Shown piece after piece: positions 20,915-31,469 of a DNA stretch of 64,000 nucleotides. The notes below the pieces were generated by a model. It saw only the letters and a program-made list of their open reading frames with translations. It was not told the DNA's origin and made no database searches. The translations under genes were made by a program, and so were the position numbers. The stretch's first letter is position 1; each line of letters starts with the position of its first letter. Source of the stretch: Blattamonas nauphoetae (taxonomy: Eukaryota; Preaxostyla; Oxymonadida); assembly GCA_033064195.1 (NCBI GenBank), contig JARBJD010000005.1, forward strand, positions 372,001-436,000, read 5' to 3'.

Positions 20915-22968
20915 CAGTCAACCATCTCGTCACATCTCGAAGGATTACAATGTGATAACGAAGACTTCATTGTTGAAACACTCCGAGAATTGCAGAAAGT
21001 GGCATCTGGTGTGTGGTATTTATTTCTTCATCGATTCGTTGCTGACCGTTTTGGCTGTTCTGGATGTGTTTCAGTATGTGGGTTGGATGATTGTTTTGTT
21101 CGTTGGTGTCCGTGTCTGTCGCCATTGTGTTGTGGAACACACTCATCTGCACTTCTGGTCTTTCTTTTTCTCATTTGTTCATTCTCGCTTTTCAGGTCGA
21201 ACTGATGAAATTGGTTTCGATTCTTTGTTTGTAGTTTTCTTGGTTGTGATGATGGATGTCTTTCTTGCTTTATTTCAGATTCGAAATCGCCATCGTTCGT
21301 TCGCTCTTCGCTTTCATCAAAAATCCCTTATTTTGTCATCAAACAATTTGGAGATTGGTCTTCATGTCCTGCATTGGAATCAGTATGCTGATTTCTTTCT
21401 TCTTACTCATTGGTTTTCAGTGTTGTTCTTGCATGGAATCACTTTGTTTTGAACCTGAAATCGTCGACTCACTTTTTCTCCAACACAAGGACTTCATCAT
21501 TTCCACATTCGAAACGATCAGAGAATCATCACCTCCATCTGCTGTTGTCACCACTCTGGCTCGTATCTCTCTCTTCCCTCATCTCAGAATCGCCAACAAC
21601 TCTCTCTTGGCGTTTTATCGAGTCGTTCAACAATATCCACCTGCTCTCACACATCTTCCCTCACCCATCTTCCCATCATCTTCCCCGTACCAACAATATT
21701 CTGGTCTCTCATTCCTGACCGCTCTGACAATGAAACTCCGAATCGTTTTCTCCGAATTCCAAACTAATATCCCAACCGATCATTCATACCTCCCAGAATA
21801 CGTCCAGTTGACGAAGGATGATCCGTATCTCATCACACGTTCCCTTCAATTCTGTTCATATTCATTTTACATCCCAACAATCCTTCTGAACGCCACCCCA
21901 CCAATGGACGTGTGTTTTATCTCTTTTCATCATTCCTCGCCATTTCAGGTTGATTCTGACATAATTCATGATTTTATTCTCTTTGTGAAAGAAGCTCTCA
22001 CAACGATTCTCACGAGCATTTCAACTTTCGACACTCTCATCGCTTCTCTTCCCTCCGACTCTTCTCCAACAACTCCCTTGATTTCTGGAGTTGACACCTC
22101 AATGAATGATTCTCTCGATCATCTTCGAGATCGATGTGAAGTCTACATGAACAGATTATGGGGTTTCTTCATTGAAGTGACATTCAGAATCGCAGAACCC
22201 CACAAGTCATCCTTCCAACAAATCATTCTCGACGATCCGTCCTTCCCTGACCTCATTCTCAACACTCTCAAACTCAATCACGGGGGAATCATGGATAAAC
22301 TCTTACGAGCCATCAAAAACATCACTATTCACTTTCCATGGATGAAAGAAAAGTTCATGGCAGCGAATCTCGTTGGTCGGATGTTTGAAACAGTCGATTT
22401 CGTTTCTCTTCCTCTCTCGGAGTCCAACACTCTTTTCCATCTCACCATCTTCATCGCCTCCATGTTCATCCCGATTGGAGACAATGAAGAAGCAATCTTC
22501 CAACAATATCCTCTCATTCGTGTTTCTGTGTTCGAGCCAGCAAAGCACTTCATCACATTCATGTTCAAGAATTCGGGCAAACTCATTCTGGATGAAGAAG
22601 ACAGAACAAAACTCGAGAATCAATTCTGTTGGATCCATTATCACATCAAAAACATGGAACTTGAATCTGACGAACACGACACCGACGTTGTGTCAGAACT
22701 TCTGAAATGGGAAATGCGAACGATGGTCGAGATGGAGAACGAAGACAATTTTGAGAACGTTTTCCAAAACATGCTGAACAGAACTTGTGAATGGAGACAG
22801 AACAAACGAGAGCGGCAGAAGAGTCGAGAAGTGCTTTTGAGAAAAGAAGGGTGGGACGATGCATTCGAACAGCGAGTGGTGGGGATCGAAGTTGACACCA
22901 AACAGAGCTTCAACACTATTGCAAGACGATTCAGAATCGAGCTGAGATTGAATGCGGACGAGCTCTGA
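20915..22968 (+). CDS. HEAT/ARM-like repeat protein, intron-containing 5' part and long 3' exon
   Basis: The long frame is open from 21256 (ATG) to TGA at 22966-22968 and is confidently coding from about 21410. It is helical throughout (IVDSLFLQHKDFII, FVKEALTTILTSIS, MKEKFMAANLVGRMF, NTLFHLTIFIASMFI). It ends with a charged tail, RQKSREVLLRKEGWDDAFEQ, that I recall as recurrent in this oxymonad family. An upstream exon-like piece at about 20918-21007 (LEGLQCDNEDFIVETLREL) ends at a GTGTGTGG donor. Several T-rich CAG acceptors lie at about 21073, 21196, 21279 and 21420, so the region between probably holds short introns and I cannot fix the joins. No catalytic motif is seen and the function is unknown. 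Confidence 0.6.
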
Positions 22969-23066
22969 TCGAAGTCGGCTGACTGTGGAAACCACCTCCT
23001 TCGCTCTTCAACTTGCTTTAAACTACATCTCATCTCATCGAAGACTTCTCACCTCATTCTCATAGT

Positions 23067-25940
23067 CCCTCCACAAACCCGTCAAAAATATATAAACCCG
23101 TTTTTATTCGGCTAGACCCAGAATTCGTACTATAGTCGAAAATTGTTTTCATATTTCCACTAATAAACTCATTGACAATGGTAGTTTGAGAGAAAAGTGT
23201 CCATGCAATTGATCGATGAAATGAGAAAGAGTCCAATGAATGGGGAGATGAAAAGAATGGATCACATCCACTGGCTTTCAGGCTTGCACTCTGGTTGTCC
23301 TGTCTGGGTGCCTGTCCAGCTGGCTGGGGGATGTTCGACCCGGTCTGGCGAATGCCCAGTGTTGGTGAGGACGTTGACAGAGTCTTTGGGGATGAGACTT
23401 GGAGACTGTGAGGACGTCCGCGTCTGCGACAGTCGACGGGACAATCCCCGAGCAGAGCCATTTCTACTCGGACGGCAGTGTCTGTGGCGGGTCAGCTTCG
23501 TCTCTCTGTGAAGTGGAACTTGATGTCGATTCTGACTCTGAGTTCATCTCAGTCTCCTCGTTGTCGTAGGTGGTACGTGTTGATGCAGCGACGATTGACG
23601 TTGATCCGAGTGACGAGAGCGTTGGTGTGATGGCGCGTTGTGTAATGAGCGGTTCAAGTACCTCTTGCGGCTCACTCCCCGCCGTCCTTGTATCGAGAAG
23701 TGCTTGTTGGGCAGTGTCGCTTGGCTCTGTCCTGTCTTTTGTCGGACTGCTTTTGGTCTTTCCGGAGGAGAGTGCCCGAAGAGCGGGTGGTTGGTCTGCT
23801 TCGGAGCAGCCATCGAAGAAGTGGAGGACACCTTCTGATGAGCGGGCAAGGGATCAGCCGAGCGCTTCGCGTCTGCTGCGAGTTGAGAGGAGGAGGGTGT
23901 CTCGGAGAGGGTCTCAATTTCCATGGCCTGCTTCATCAGAGCCTCTTGTTCTTCTTCTCGTCTCTTTCTCCGCTTCTCCTCTCTCAATTCCTGACGTTTC
24001 ATGTCAAAGTCAAAACTTAGGCGAGCGAGCAGCTGTTTTCGTTCGTGCGCCCGCCGCTCTTCTTCCTCCCTCTCTTCCGCTTCGTATGCATCCACGTCCT
24101 TCTTCAAGTCCACCATCCACCTTCCTCCGCAATCGTACGCACCGCTGCTCTGCCCCACTTTGCCAATGATGGGAGTCATCGGGGTGGCCCCTCTGAACGG
24201 CACCTTCACCTTCCCGCCCGCTCCCACACAAATTGTTGGATGTCGCGCTTCTTCATCGTCCGAATCTCAGTCGTCGACGATCGAGATGTCGACCATCTCG
24301 CATTGCGACAGAAGTAGAACGGTGGAAGTTGACTCTGGTGGGAGAATGATGAGGGATAAGTTGGACTTGATGGTGACTGTCGTGTGTGAAGTGACTGTCA
24401 ATTCGACCGGAGACGGGATGACCTTCTTCATTTTCGGTGGAACAGAAAGGTGAGAGTGAAGGAAGGCAGCGAGTAGATGTGAACAGTTGGTTTGGAGGGT
24501 GCCTTCTCTTCCTTCTTCTCTTCGTCGGGGAGTGGCTCCGGTGTAGTGTCTGGGACGGTCTCTTCTTTGAAGGTCGAGAGGGGCTGCGTGAGGATGGTGA
24601 CTTTCCGCTTCTTGACGAACAGATTCCCTTCCTCGTCGTCTTCTGCTGTCTTGGGTGGCTGTTCGTTGAGTACTGGCGGTTCGGGAGCAGACACTTCCAT
24701 CGAGATCACTCGCTCCTCCTCGTCTACCTCGATAGACCATTTCACCTTAACCACCAAATTGATGTTCCGTAGAGCAATGACGGCGTCTGACAGACTGAGC
24801 GGAACTTGGTCGCTCTTGTTGACATGCGAGAGAGGGATCTCGTCGTGGTTCGTTGGCAGCTGGCGTGGTTTCGGAGCGGCGAGGTTGGACGAAGAGTGGG
24901 CGAGGAAGGAGCTCGCAATGGGTGATGATGTTTGAGAGAAGCTTAACGATCGATTGGAGACACGAGGAGAGGATGCGAGAGAGCGGGCTTTGGTGTGCGA
25001 GAAGGAAGGGATGATGGGGCTGCGGTCGGCCCGGGTTCCATTCCACTGCTGGTCCAATGACGAGTCATCCTCTTTCGAAGTGAAGGTGCGTTTTGAGCTG
25101 AATCGTGGGAGGCGCAGGTCGGATGAATCAAGTCGCAGTTCGTGGACAGTCTCGACACCCTTCTGGACGGTTGTAGCGACTGCTTTTGGGGGAAGGTTGT
25201 TTGGCGTTTGTTGCTTCTTTAGATTCGTCATCACTGTCGATGAAAATGCGGTTCCGGGGCGCTGATGATGAATATTACCTTTGCAAGTGGCGGGAGGATC
25301 ACAAGCGGAGAATGATGTGATGGACGGACATGGATGACCTGCCACGGAGTCTTTCGAAGACTAACTTTCAGGGAGGGCGAGTGAGGGAGCGACGGCGTCT
25401 GTGTGGAGAGAGACGACTGAGCTTGCTGGAGGTGCACCTGCTGTGGGGAATGTGTGGCGCGGGAAGGCCAGGGCGGACGGGTTGGTTGGTGTGAGCGGGA
25501 GGTGACTACTTCCTTATCGAGCCCTGGTGTGCGAGTGGGATAGGAGACGGGCGGGGAGTGAGTTGTTTGGTTATGTTTGTTTCTCCGAGTTCTCAATTAG
25601 ATCTCCGGAGAACGAATTGATCATTGACTTTTGCGATGCGTTGAGGAGCTTGTCTATCGATGAGGCAATCGTTTGAAAAATCTGTTGTGATGATGGAGAA
25701 GAGGTGGTATTTGGCAAATTTGGCATCGATGATCTTAAATTCTGAGATAGAAGATATGATTCAATTAAGTACCCATTATTTGAAAAAGAGTCACAAACAT
25801 TTTAAATCAAGTTCAGATAACCTAATTACTACAACTGGTTTTTAATACACCACATTTTGACTCCCTACCGAGTTGAGACAACTATTCATTTTATTTTTGA
25901 ATAAAGACGGGTTTATATTTAAAAACGGGTTTGTGGAGGG
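23067..25940. mobile_element. Candidate family W TIR element carrying a gene
   Basis: An inverted pair of about 43 bp bounds the stretch, 23067-23109 and about 25898-25940, starting CCCTCCACAAACCCGT (left) and CCCTCCACAAACCCGT (right, reverse complement), with a few differences inward. The flanking 9-mers TCTCATAGT and TCTATCAGT match at only six positions, so a 9-bp duplication is possible but not shown. The interior holds one minus-strand gene. The layout matches the X and Z elements nearby, but the boundary call is weaker. Confidence 0.55.
23544..25345 (-). pseudogene. Unrecognised coiled-coil/low-complexity protein, interrupted frame
   Basis: The first block (25345 down to about 24470) is Ser/Pro-rich and then ordered (LSLSDAVIALRNINLVVKVK, VISMEVSAPEPPV). 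A likely ATG is at 25231 (MTNLKKQQTPNN), because the longer frame opens with GTG. A frame change or intron near 24430-24490 leads to a second block (MKKVIPSPVELTVTSH, NLSLIILPPEST). At 24267-24269 an in-frame TGA follows VDISIVDD. The same frame then continues immediately with DSDDEEARHPTICVGAGG, a strongly charged coiled coil (EEREEEERRAHERKQ, REEKRRKRREEEQE), and a Ser-rich tail. I know no family for it. It lies inside candidate element W. Confidence 0.45.
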
Positions 25941-26197
25941 TCTATCAGTCTTCTTTTTCTCTTCTTATCTCTCTCCTCATGGCGTCGAATGGGAGAAGAA
26001 GAGAGAGAGAACGCGGAGTGCGAAGAGAAGAGTGTTTTCAAAGTTAAAATTATGTCCTCATTGACGGTGGGGCTCCATTTCGAACAGTTTGACTATGACA
26101 GTCCGTACGTTTGAAAAAAGAAAAGAACACTCGGAACATAACCTCGAAATACAAGAAAGAATAAGACGACTAAACATATTACGAACAAACATAGATA
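25941..26197. other. Intergenic, no gene seen
   Basis: This is a short AT-rich stretch between candidate element W and the TIR element at 26198. No coding signal is seen. Confidence 0.4.
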
Positions 26198-26739
26198 CAG
26201 TAACTCCTACATCCGACTAATGTCTAATGACATGACATGACAATCTTTCTACCAGTTTTTCTCGACAACCCAACAAAATGGAGACTTGCGGTTTTCAGCA
26301 TTGTCAATGTTGTGAGGGATACTATCTGTTTCTGAGATTTGCTAGAATGTGTGACGTCTACCTATTTCGGAAATCACACACCAAAACATACCGTGGTCAA
26401 AAAATGGAGTTTTTCTTTCCAACGAACAGGCGATTCCACATTGGTCTACCTCCAATCGAGATGAACTCGATCGAGTAGATGTCAACTTAATTCACGTGGG
26501 TGAATGTTTGATGCAGAATGAAAAAGCGGCGAAATTCTCCTCAAAACTGTGATTTTTGACCGAACTGCCAAAATTGAAAGTCATTGAAAAGGCTTGATAT
26601 TTCCAGAAGGAATTGGGTGCTTCGAACCTTCCGCATTGCTGAAAACCAGATGTCTGAACTTTGCTGGGTTGTCGAGAAATACTGTTCGAAAGTTTGATTT
26701 GACGCGATATTAGACATTAGCCGGAACCAGGAGTTACTG
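26198..26739. mobile_element. 542-bp non-autonomous TIR element (Tc1/mariner-like ends)
   Basis: Both ends start CAGTAACTCCT and share CTAATGTCTAAT further in, giving an inverted repeat of about 36 bp with a short divergent patch. Subterminal blocks (TTCTCGACAACCCA, GGTTTTCAGCA) are also inverted. The element is flanked by TA on both sides, and the direct repeat extends to TAGATA (26192-26197, 26740-26745). CAGT...ACTG ends with TA duplication fit Tc1/mariner MITEs. No coding capacity. It sits 13 bp past the stop of the beta-helix gene on the minus strand. Confidence 0.8.
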
Positions 26740-26752
26740 TAGATAACAGCGA

Positions 26753-28876
26753 CTACTCGTTCTCATTCATCGAGAGAAGCACAAATTCACCCTCCTTTTC
26801 GGCTTCCTCGTTCGAGCCGATCATGAACAAGGCGAGAGGGAACACGGCACTGGTCCGATCCTCCTGTCCGACCAGCACCATCCTGTCTGCTTCTGGAGTG
26901 TATCGCATCGGTTGCAGCGTCCCGTTGAACGATCTGGCATTCACTGTCGCTCGGATGTCCTTTCCTATCAGTACAACCGATTCGTTCAGTTTCTTTGATG
27001 TCCCATCCGTGAACTTCACACTAAGCATCGTCACTGTGTCCGCCGAGAACGAGCTGCGAGAGACCAGCACACAGTGAGCACGTGTCGGTGCTGTGCAATC
27101 TACGAACCAGACGTTAACCAGTCGAACTGTCCCCCCAAGCGACACAACCACACCCCCGTCGCCTTCAGACTCCTTCGCAATGTGCTGGAAGATCGAGTCC
27201 TCGATCTGCAGAATCCCACTCTGGACAAACACCAGAATCCCCCCGTCTGTCCTCATCTTCCGATCCGCCGACCCGCCCAGTGTTGCATTGACCAGAAACA
27301 CCTGCCCACGTGACACGTTCAGCAGCTGTTTGTGTGATTTCGCATCGACTGGTGAAGTCGTCACGTTCCTCAGATAAGTAAACCCTCCAGCCACGTTCAC
27401 TGCTCCGCAGGATGTCCTGCCTGACAAATGGAAGTCCATCGACGTCAGCTGCAGAGAACCCTGCACCACAAACCCGCTGTCCGTCGGACTATCATAATAG
27501 CTCACTGCGAAGTTGTCACAGTCCAACAGCATCCCCGACTTCACAATCAGTCGGGACGAGGGGAAAAAGGACAGCCAGGCCAACTCATGTTCCAACCCGC
27601 CTTTGAGAATCGTCGTTTTGTGTCGGGTCGCTAAGTCGCTCGAAATGTCCGAGTATTTCATCAGCACAATCGAAGTCTGCCCCTCCGCCTGCCGCGCAAA
27701 CACATAACCGATCGAGTTGCACGGTGTGTTCTGTCGTCCGCAGAACTTGTTGTCCTGTCCCAACACATTCTCCACAAAAACCGGTCCTGTCGTGTACGGA
27801 TAGAACACCTGAGCTACGGAGTATCTCAGACTGCTTTCCGACTCATCCTCACGCCCCAAAATTTCGCAAGCTTTTTCAGGGGTCAGCAAATCGTAGCTTG
27901 GGATGGTCCCAGCGAAGTCGGCGGGAGTGATGGAAGCAGCGAAGTTGGAACCCTGCACGAACACTGCAAAGAAGCTGTTTCCTTCCGGATGGATGAAGTT
28001 TGTGTTCTTGATGATCACCTGACCTTCTTTGAACGAGCTTTCGCTTTGGATGGAGATCAAATGAGGTCGGAATCGTGATTCGCAGTCTTTCGTCGTCACG
28101 TTGTTCATATACAGTTGGATTGTCTTTGCTTTGTATTCCAACACTGAGGGAGATGAGTTGACTCGTGTGAGGTTCGAGAAAACCTGGTCTGTGATGTTCA
28201 GAGAACCGCCAGACACGATCAGAAGTGCTGCGTTTTCGGACACTATAGGCCCAGAATCAGCTGTCGACAGCTTCGATATCGATGATGATCCGCTGGTCAT
28301 GTTCAGAAGGGTGATTGACTGGGTGCCGATGTACGATGTGAGGGCATATCCGGCGATGGTCAGAAAACCACCGTCCATCTTCAACAGCGAGGGATGGATG
28401 GTCTTTTCCTTTGAGCTACTACTCACAAAGCCAAAGGTGCATGCTGTGAAGACCACATTTGTTCGTCCGGTCAGAGCAGCAAACGAAACATGATGGGTTC
28501 GGAGTAATGTCAATGTATCGAACGTTGCTGTGCTTGTCAATGTGAGCACACTTTTCAGTTCACTCACATCTCCATCTCCACCAATCATCGCCTTTCTGGA
28601 TTGCCCATAGAAGTCCACTGGCTTGTCCACCAACGTATTTCTGACTTCGGTACAGATCGAGTTACAACCAATTTCAATTCTATAACCGGCATTTGAGGTT
28701 GATTGAAGTTGTGTGAATCCAAATGCAATTGATTTGCATGGCATCACTGTCGTTCCACAACCAATGGTGTCGCTAGATGCTGAAATGTCTGGGGCAACGA
28801 GGACAGTTGTACCTGCATTGGCAACTTCTGGAAATGCAGCATGGAGAATGCTAAGGAGATAAATTGATACTAACAT
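26753..28876 (-). CDS. Secreted beta-helix protein (707 aa)
   Basis: ATG at 28876, followed by a signal peptide (MLVSIYLLSILHAAFPEV). The body is a run of short beta-strand turns rich in Ser, Thr, Asn and Gly (VLTLTSTATFDTLTLL, GGSLNITDQVFSNLT, LIVKSGMLLDCDNFAVSY) typical of right-handed parallel beta-helices. The motif FCGRQNTPCNSIGYVF (middle of the protein) has the same form as FCGESSRPCSSVEVAW in the tandem receptor genes to the right, so the families are related. No membrane span is seen near the C-terminus (LLSMNENE), so it may be secreted or held by partners. The single exon ends in TAG. The nearest neighbour upstream is another minus-strand beta-helix gene 476 bp away. Substrate and function are unknown. 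Confidence 0.8.
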   Translation of the reverse strand: MLVSIYLLSILHAAFPEVANAGTTVLVAPDISASSDTIGCGTTVMPCKSIAFGFTQLQSTSNAGYRIEIGCNSICTEVRNTLVDKPVDFYGQSRKAMIGGDGDVSELKSVLTLTSTATFDTLTLLRTHHVSFAALTGRTNVVFTACTFGFVSSSSKEKTIHPSLLKMDGGFLTIAGYALTSYIGTQSITLLNMTSGSSSISKLSTADSGPIVSENAALLIVSGGSLNITDQVFSNLTRVNSSPSVLEYKAKTIQLYMNNVTTKDCESRFRPHLISIQSESSFKEGQVIIKNTNFIHPEGNSFFAVFVQGSNFAASITPADFAGTIPSYDLLTPEKACEILGREDESESSLRYSVAQVFYPYTTGPVFVENVLGQDNKFCGRQNTPCNSIGYVFARQAEGQTSIVLMKYSDISSDLATRHKTTILKGGLEHELAWLSFFPSSRLIVKSGMLLDCDNFAVSYYDSPTDSGFVVQGSLQLTSMDFHLSGRTSCGAVNVAGGFTYLRNVTTSPVDAKSHKQLLNVSRGQVFLVNATLGGSADRKMRTDGGILVFVQSGILQIEDSIFQHIAKESEGDGGVVVSLGGTVRLVNVWFVDCTAPTRAHCVLVSRSSFSADTVTMLSVKFTDGTSKKLNESVVLIGKDIRATVNARSFNGTLQPMRYTPEADRMVLVGQEDRTSAVFPLALFMIGSNEEAEKEGEFVLLSMNENE

Positions 28877-29352
28877 GATGGTTTGATTGAGAGAGATGAT
28901 GTTATAAAGATCCTAACCATTATATTGAACTGGTAAATTTGGAGGTGTTCTGCTGGAATCAGCACATTTTGATGTCTTAAACAGTGTGATATCAGATTTT
29001 TCAAGCTCTTCATCATATATCTGTAGACAGAAATTTGTCCGACGTCAGACTCTGAGATCCATTTGTAATGGGATCGATCAATTGCAGTTTTGAATATTGA
29101 GTAGAATTGCATGGAATATCTGTGAAACCTCACGAGCCTTTTCACAGACACAGAATTCTGTAAGTATTTGAGAAAATAAGTTCAAGAAAAACTGCAGTGT
29201 TGGTCAACATAAAAAAGATGAGAGTAAAAAGAACTTTGATGAGAAAGACTCAACACAACAGGGAGCAGAATGCAATATCAAAACACAATCGTTCTTCGTG
29301 TCCCATGAGTATGGATGGGAGCACGATATGGTTCATCACTTTCGGAGTTCGC
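28877..29352. other. Intergenic between two minus-strand beta-helix genes
   Basis: AT-rich and without a supported gene. It must hold the promoter of the gene ending at 26753 and the 3' flank of the gene ending at 29353. Confidence 0.4.
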
Positions 29353-31296
29353 TCATTCCGTCGAGCGTGGAGGAGGAAGAGTGCTTGGAATGTGCTCAGT
29401 CGGAGGCTGCGATGGCTGATACTGTTGGGGCTCAGCTGGCGGCATCTCTTTGTTCACATCCGCTGTCGATGAAGCAGGAACGGAGAAGGGGGCAGTTGGG
29501 CTCAGTTCTTCTGTTTTGGAAACAACAGCTGGTTGAACAGGAGCAGCCCCTGCAACTTGGCCTGCTGGGTATGGCTGAGGATACGACGTGGCGGGCACAG
29601 CGTAAGGAACATAATACGGACACACAACAACAGTCTGAGGGGTTTGGTTCTCAACATCAACAACCCCTCGCTCGCCCTCCTGCGCTTGTTTGCCAACGCC
29701 ACAGCAGCATTTGTGGTTGTTTCGGCAGCAGAATCCCTTCTTGCTTGAGCCACAGCAGCACGGGCAGGCACAGCAACACAAACCCGCACAGCCAAACACA
29801 AAAGCGACAACAATCCCAACTGCCACAATTCCGATCCATGGCACGCCAATTCCGACCCAGCCCTTTCCGGGTGTTTCGATTTGGTCCAACCTGAATGTCA
29901 CTTGGCCACCAATGATAGCGCTCATCTGTTCCGAGGACGATTGGCAGTTCGAGAACGTGGCCACTGAGAACGGCGAGGCAGTGTCGAAGGCCACCAAAAT
30001 GTCGCTCACTTCCGATCCGCGGCAGTAATGGAAGGTCAAGTCGGAAAGAACGAAGGACGGCTCGATTGAATCATCGTCCCCATTTCTTCCTTCTGGATCA
30101 ACTGGCGTGTCGGGATCTTCTGGTGTCTCTGGATCAACCGGAACTTCAGGATCAACTGGCTTGGATTCGTTCCAACTTGTTGTGTCTCCAAACGACAGCG
30201 CTCCTGCTGGCCCAACTGAAGTGCAGGTGTGGAAAAGTGTGCTGTGGATCTTCAACGAGACAGGGACATTTGTAATTGCGAAGGCAGACTCGTTTGTGTG
30301 GTGCACTGTCAGTTCTTTGAAAGAGATAGAATGCATGTTGATCTTGGTTGCGAATGGGATTGCCAGCACAGATCCATAAGAAGTGCACTCTTTGAATGTT
30401 GTCGAGTGGAACGAGAGGACCAGTCCCTTCGAGTTCAAGTTGAGCATGTGTGGACTTTCTGCGATGTCAGCCGAGCTTTCCTTGAAAGTGTTCGAATGCA
30501 TGTACACATTCTGGTTGTCGGGGATTGTGTATGCGGGAACCTTCACAGATGAAAAGCACGACTTTATTGTCGACGAGTGCATCTCCACTTTTTGGGCAGT
30601 GAACAGCGGAAGGACGACATGCGTCAGAGGCGACTGGACAGCGTTAAATGTGTTGGAGTTGAGATACGCTTCAGCCACACCAGTTGTGATCGGTGCAGAG
30701 GCCTCTTCGGTTGATTCCTTGCTATCGGTGAGATATTCGATCTCTTTGAAATTGCACGAGTTGATCTCCACACGAGTAAGACCAGACACGTTGAACAATT
30801 GATTCGGCGCTGTCACTTGGAGATCTGCATATTTCGAGGCGATTGTTTTGAATGTGCCGTTCGAGGCAGACTCACTGCAAATGATCGGAGAATGGACGCG
30901 TGCGCCATTAACTATCAATTCTCGGAACACCCCTGTGCCTCCGTTGATCACTGCAAGTGGTCCTGTGATCACTTCATCCGCCATCACACATCCAACCAAT
31001 TCAAGCAGAGAGCCACTCAAAATTTGAGAGAACGACTTCGCGTTGTTCAGCGACAGCGACATGTTGCTCACCGTGTGCGAGTTCGATTCCGCAACAAGCA
31101 GTGTCATCGCTCCAACTTCTGGACGAAGCATAACATCCGCAGCAGTGGCAAACAGATGATAATCAATGTTTGAGAGAGCGACCGAATCTCCTTCATAAAG
31201 CTGGGCTGTCAGCTCAAAACTTCCCGAGTTTGCTCGAGACAGATCGAGTGTCTCAGCAGAAAATAGTGAGGTCAAATAGAGAATCACATAAAGCAT
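29353..31296 (-). CDS. Type I membrane beta-helix protein with Cys-rich juxtamembrane segment
   Basis: I chose the ATG at 31294-31296 (MLYVILYLTSLFSAETLDLS) because it begins a good signal peptide. The frame extends to an earlier ATG at 31431. The ectodomain has repeated beta-helix turns built on phrases like MHSNTFKES, FHSTTFKEC and IHSTLFHTC. Near 30085-30165 is a Pro/Asp/Glu spacer (PVDPEVPVDPETPEDPDTPV) that may act as a stalk. A membrane span (WIGIVAVGIVVAFVFGCAG, near 29780-29845) runs directly into clustered cysteines (LCCCACPCCCG, FCCRNNHKCCCG), which could be palmitoylated or bind metal. The cytoplasmic tail is Pro/Gln/Tyr-rich (VCPYYVPYAVPATSYPQPYP). It ends in TGA. It is divergent from the hydrolase gene at 31470. 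Confidence 0.8.
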   Translation of the reverse strand: MLYVILYLTSLFSAETLDLSRANSGSFELTAQLYEGDSVALSNIDYHLFATAADVMLRPEVGAMTLLVAESNSHTVSNMSLSLNNAKSFSQILSGSLLELVGCVMADEVITGPLAVINGGTGVFRELIVNGARVHSPIICSESASNGTFKTIASKYADLQVTAPNQLFNVSGLTRVEINSCNFKEIEYLTDSKESTEEASAPITTGVAEAYLNSNTFNAVQSPLTHVVLPLFTAQKVEMHSSTIKSCFSSVKVPAYTIPDNQNVYMHSNTFKESSADIAESPHMLNLNSKGLVLSFHSTTFKECTSYGSVLAIPFATKINMHSISFKELTVHHTNESAFAITNVPVSLKIHSTLFHTCTSVGPAGALSFGDTTSWNESKPVDPEVPVDPETPEDPDTPVDPEGRNGDDDSIEPSFVLSDLTFHYCRGSEVSDILVAFDTASPFSVATFSNCQSSSEQMSAIIGGQVTFRLDQIETPGKGWVGIGVPWIGIVAVGIVVAFVFGCAGLCCCACPCCCGSSKKGFCCRNNHKCCCGVGKQAQEGERGVVDVENQTPQTVVVCPYYVPYAVPATSYPQPYPAGQVAGAAPVQPAVVSKTEELSPTAPFSVPASSTADVNKEMPPAEPQQYQPSQPPTEHIPSTLPPPRSTE

Positions 31297-31469
31297 GGTG
31301 TGATGAATCATCAGATGATTGTTATAATGGGTGACAGAAAGCCATTTTCTAAACATGTTCAAACTGCCGTTTTCTCTCCTATTCCACGATTGTCTTCCTT
31401 TTAACAGGGTTCGTGACAATTTGAGTCGCATTGAGGTGAAGTTGTCTTTTCAAGCCCATTGAAAGGAGA

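Noticed and set aside
24267-24269. Selenocysteine at the in-frame TGA
   Set aside because: There is no Cys/redox context, no recognisable family and no visible SECIS-like element. A nonsense change in a captured gene is simpler.
26192-26745. Polinton-type termini because of a possible 6-bp duplication
   Set aside because: The element is 542 bp with CAGT ends and short TIRs and has none of the expected genes. TA duplication with Tc1/mariner-like ends explains it.
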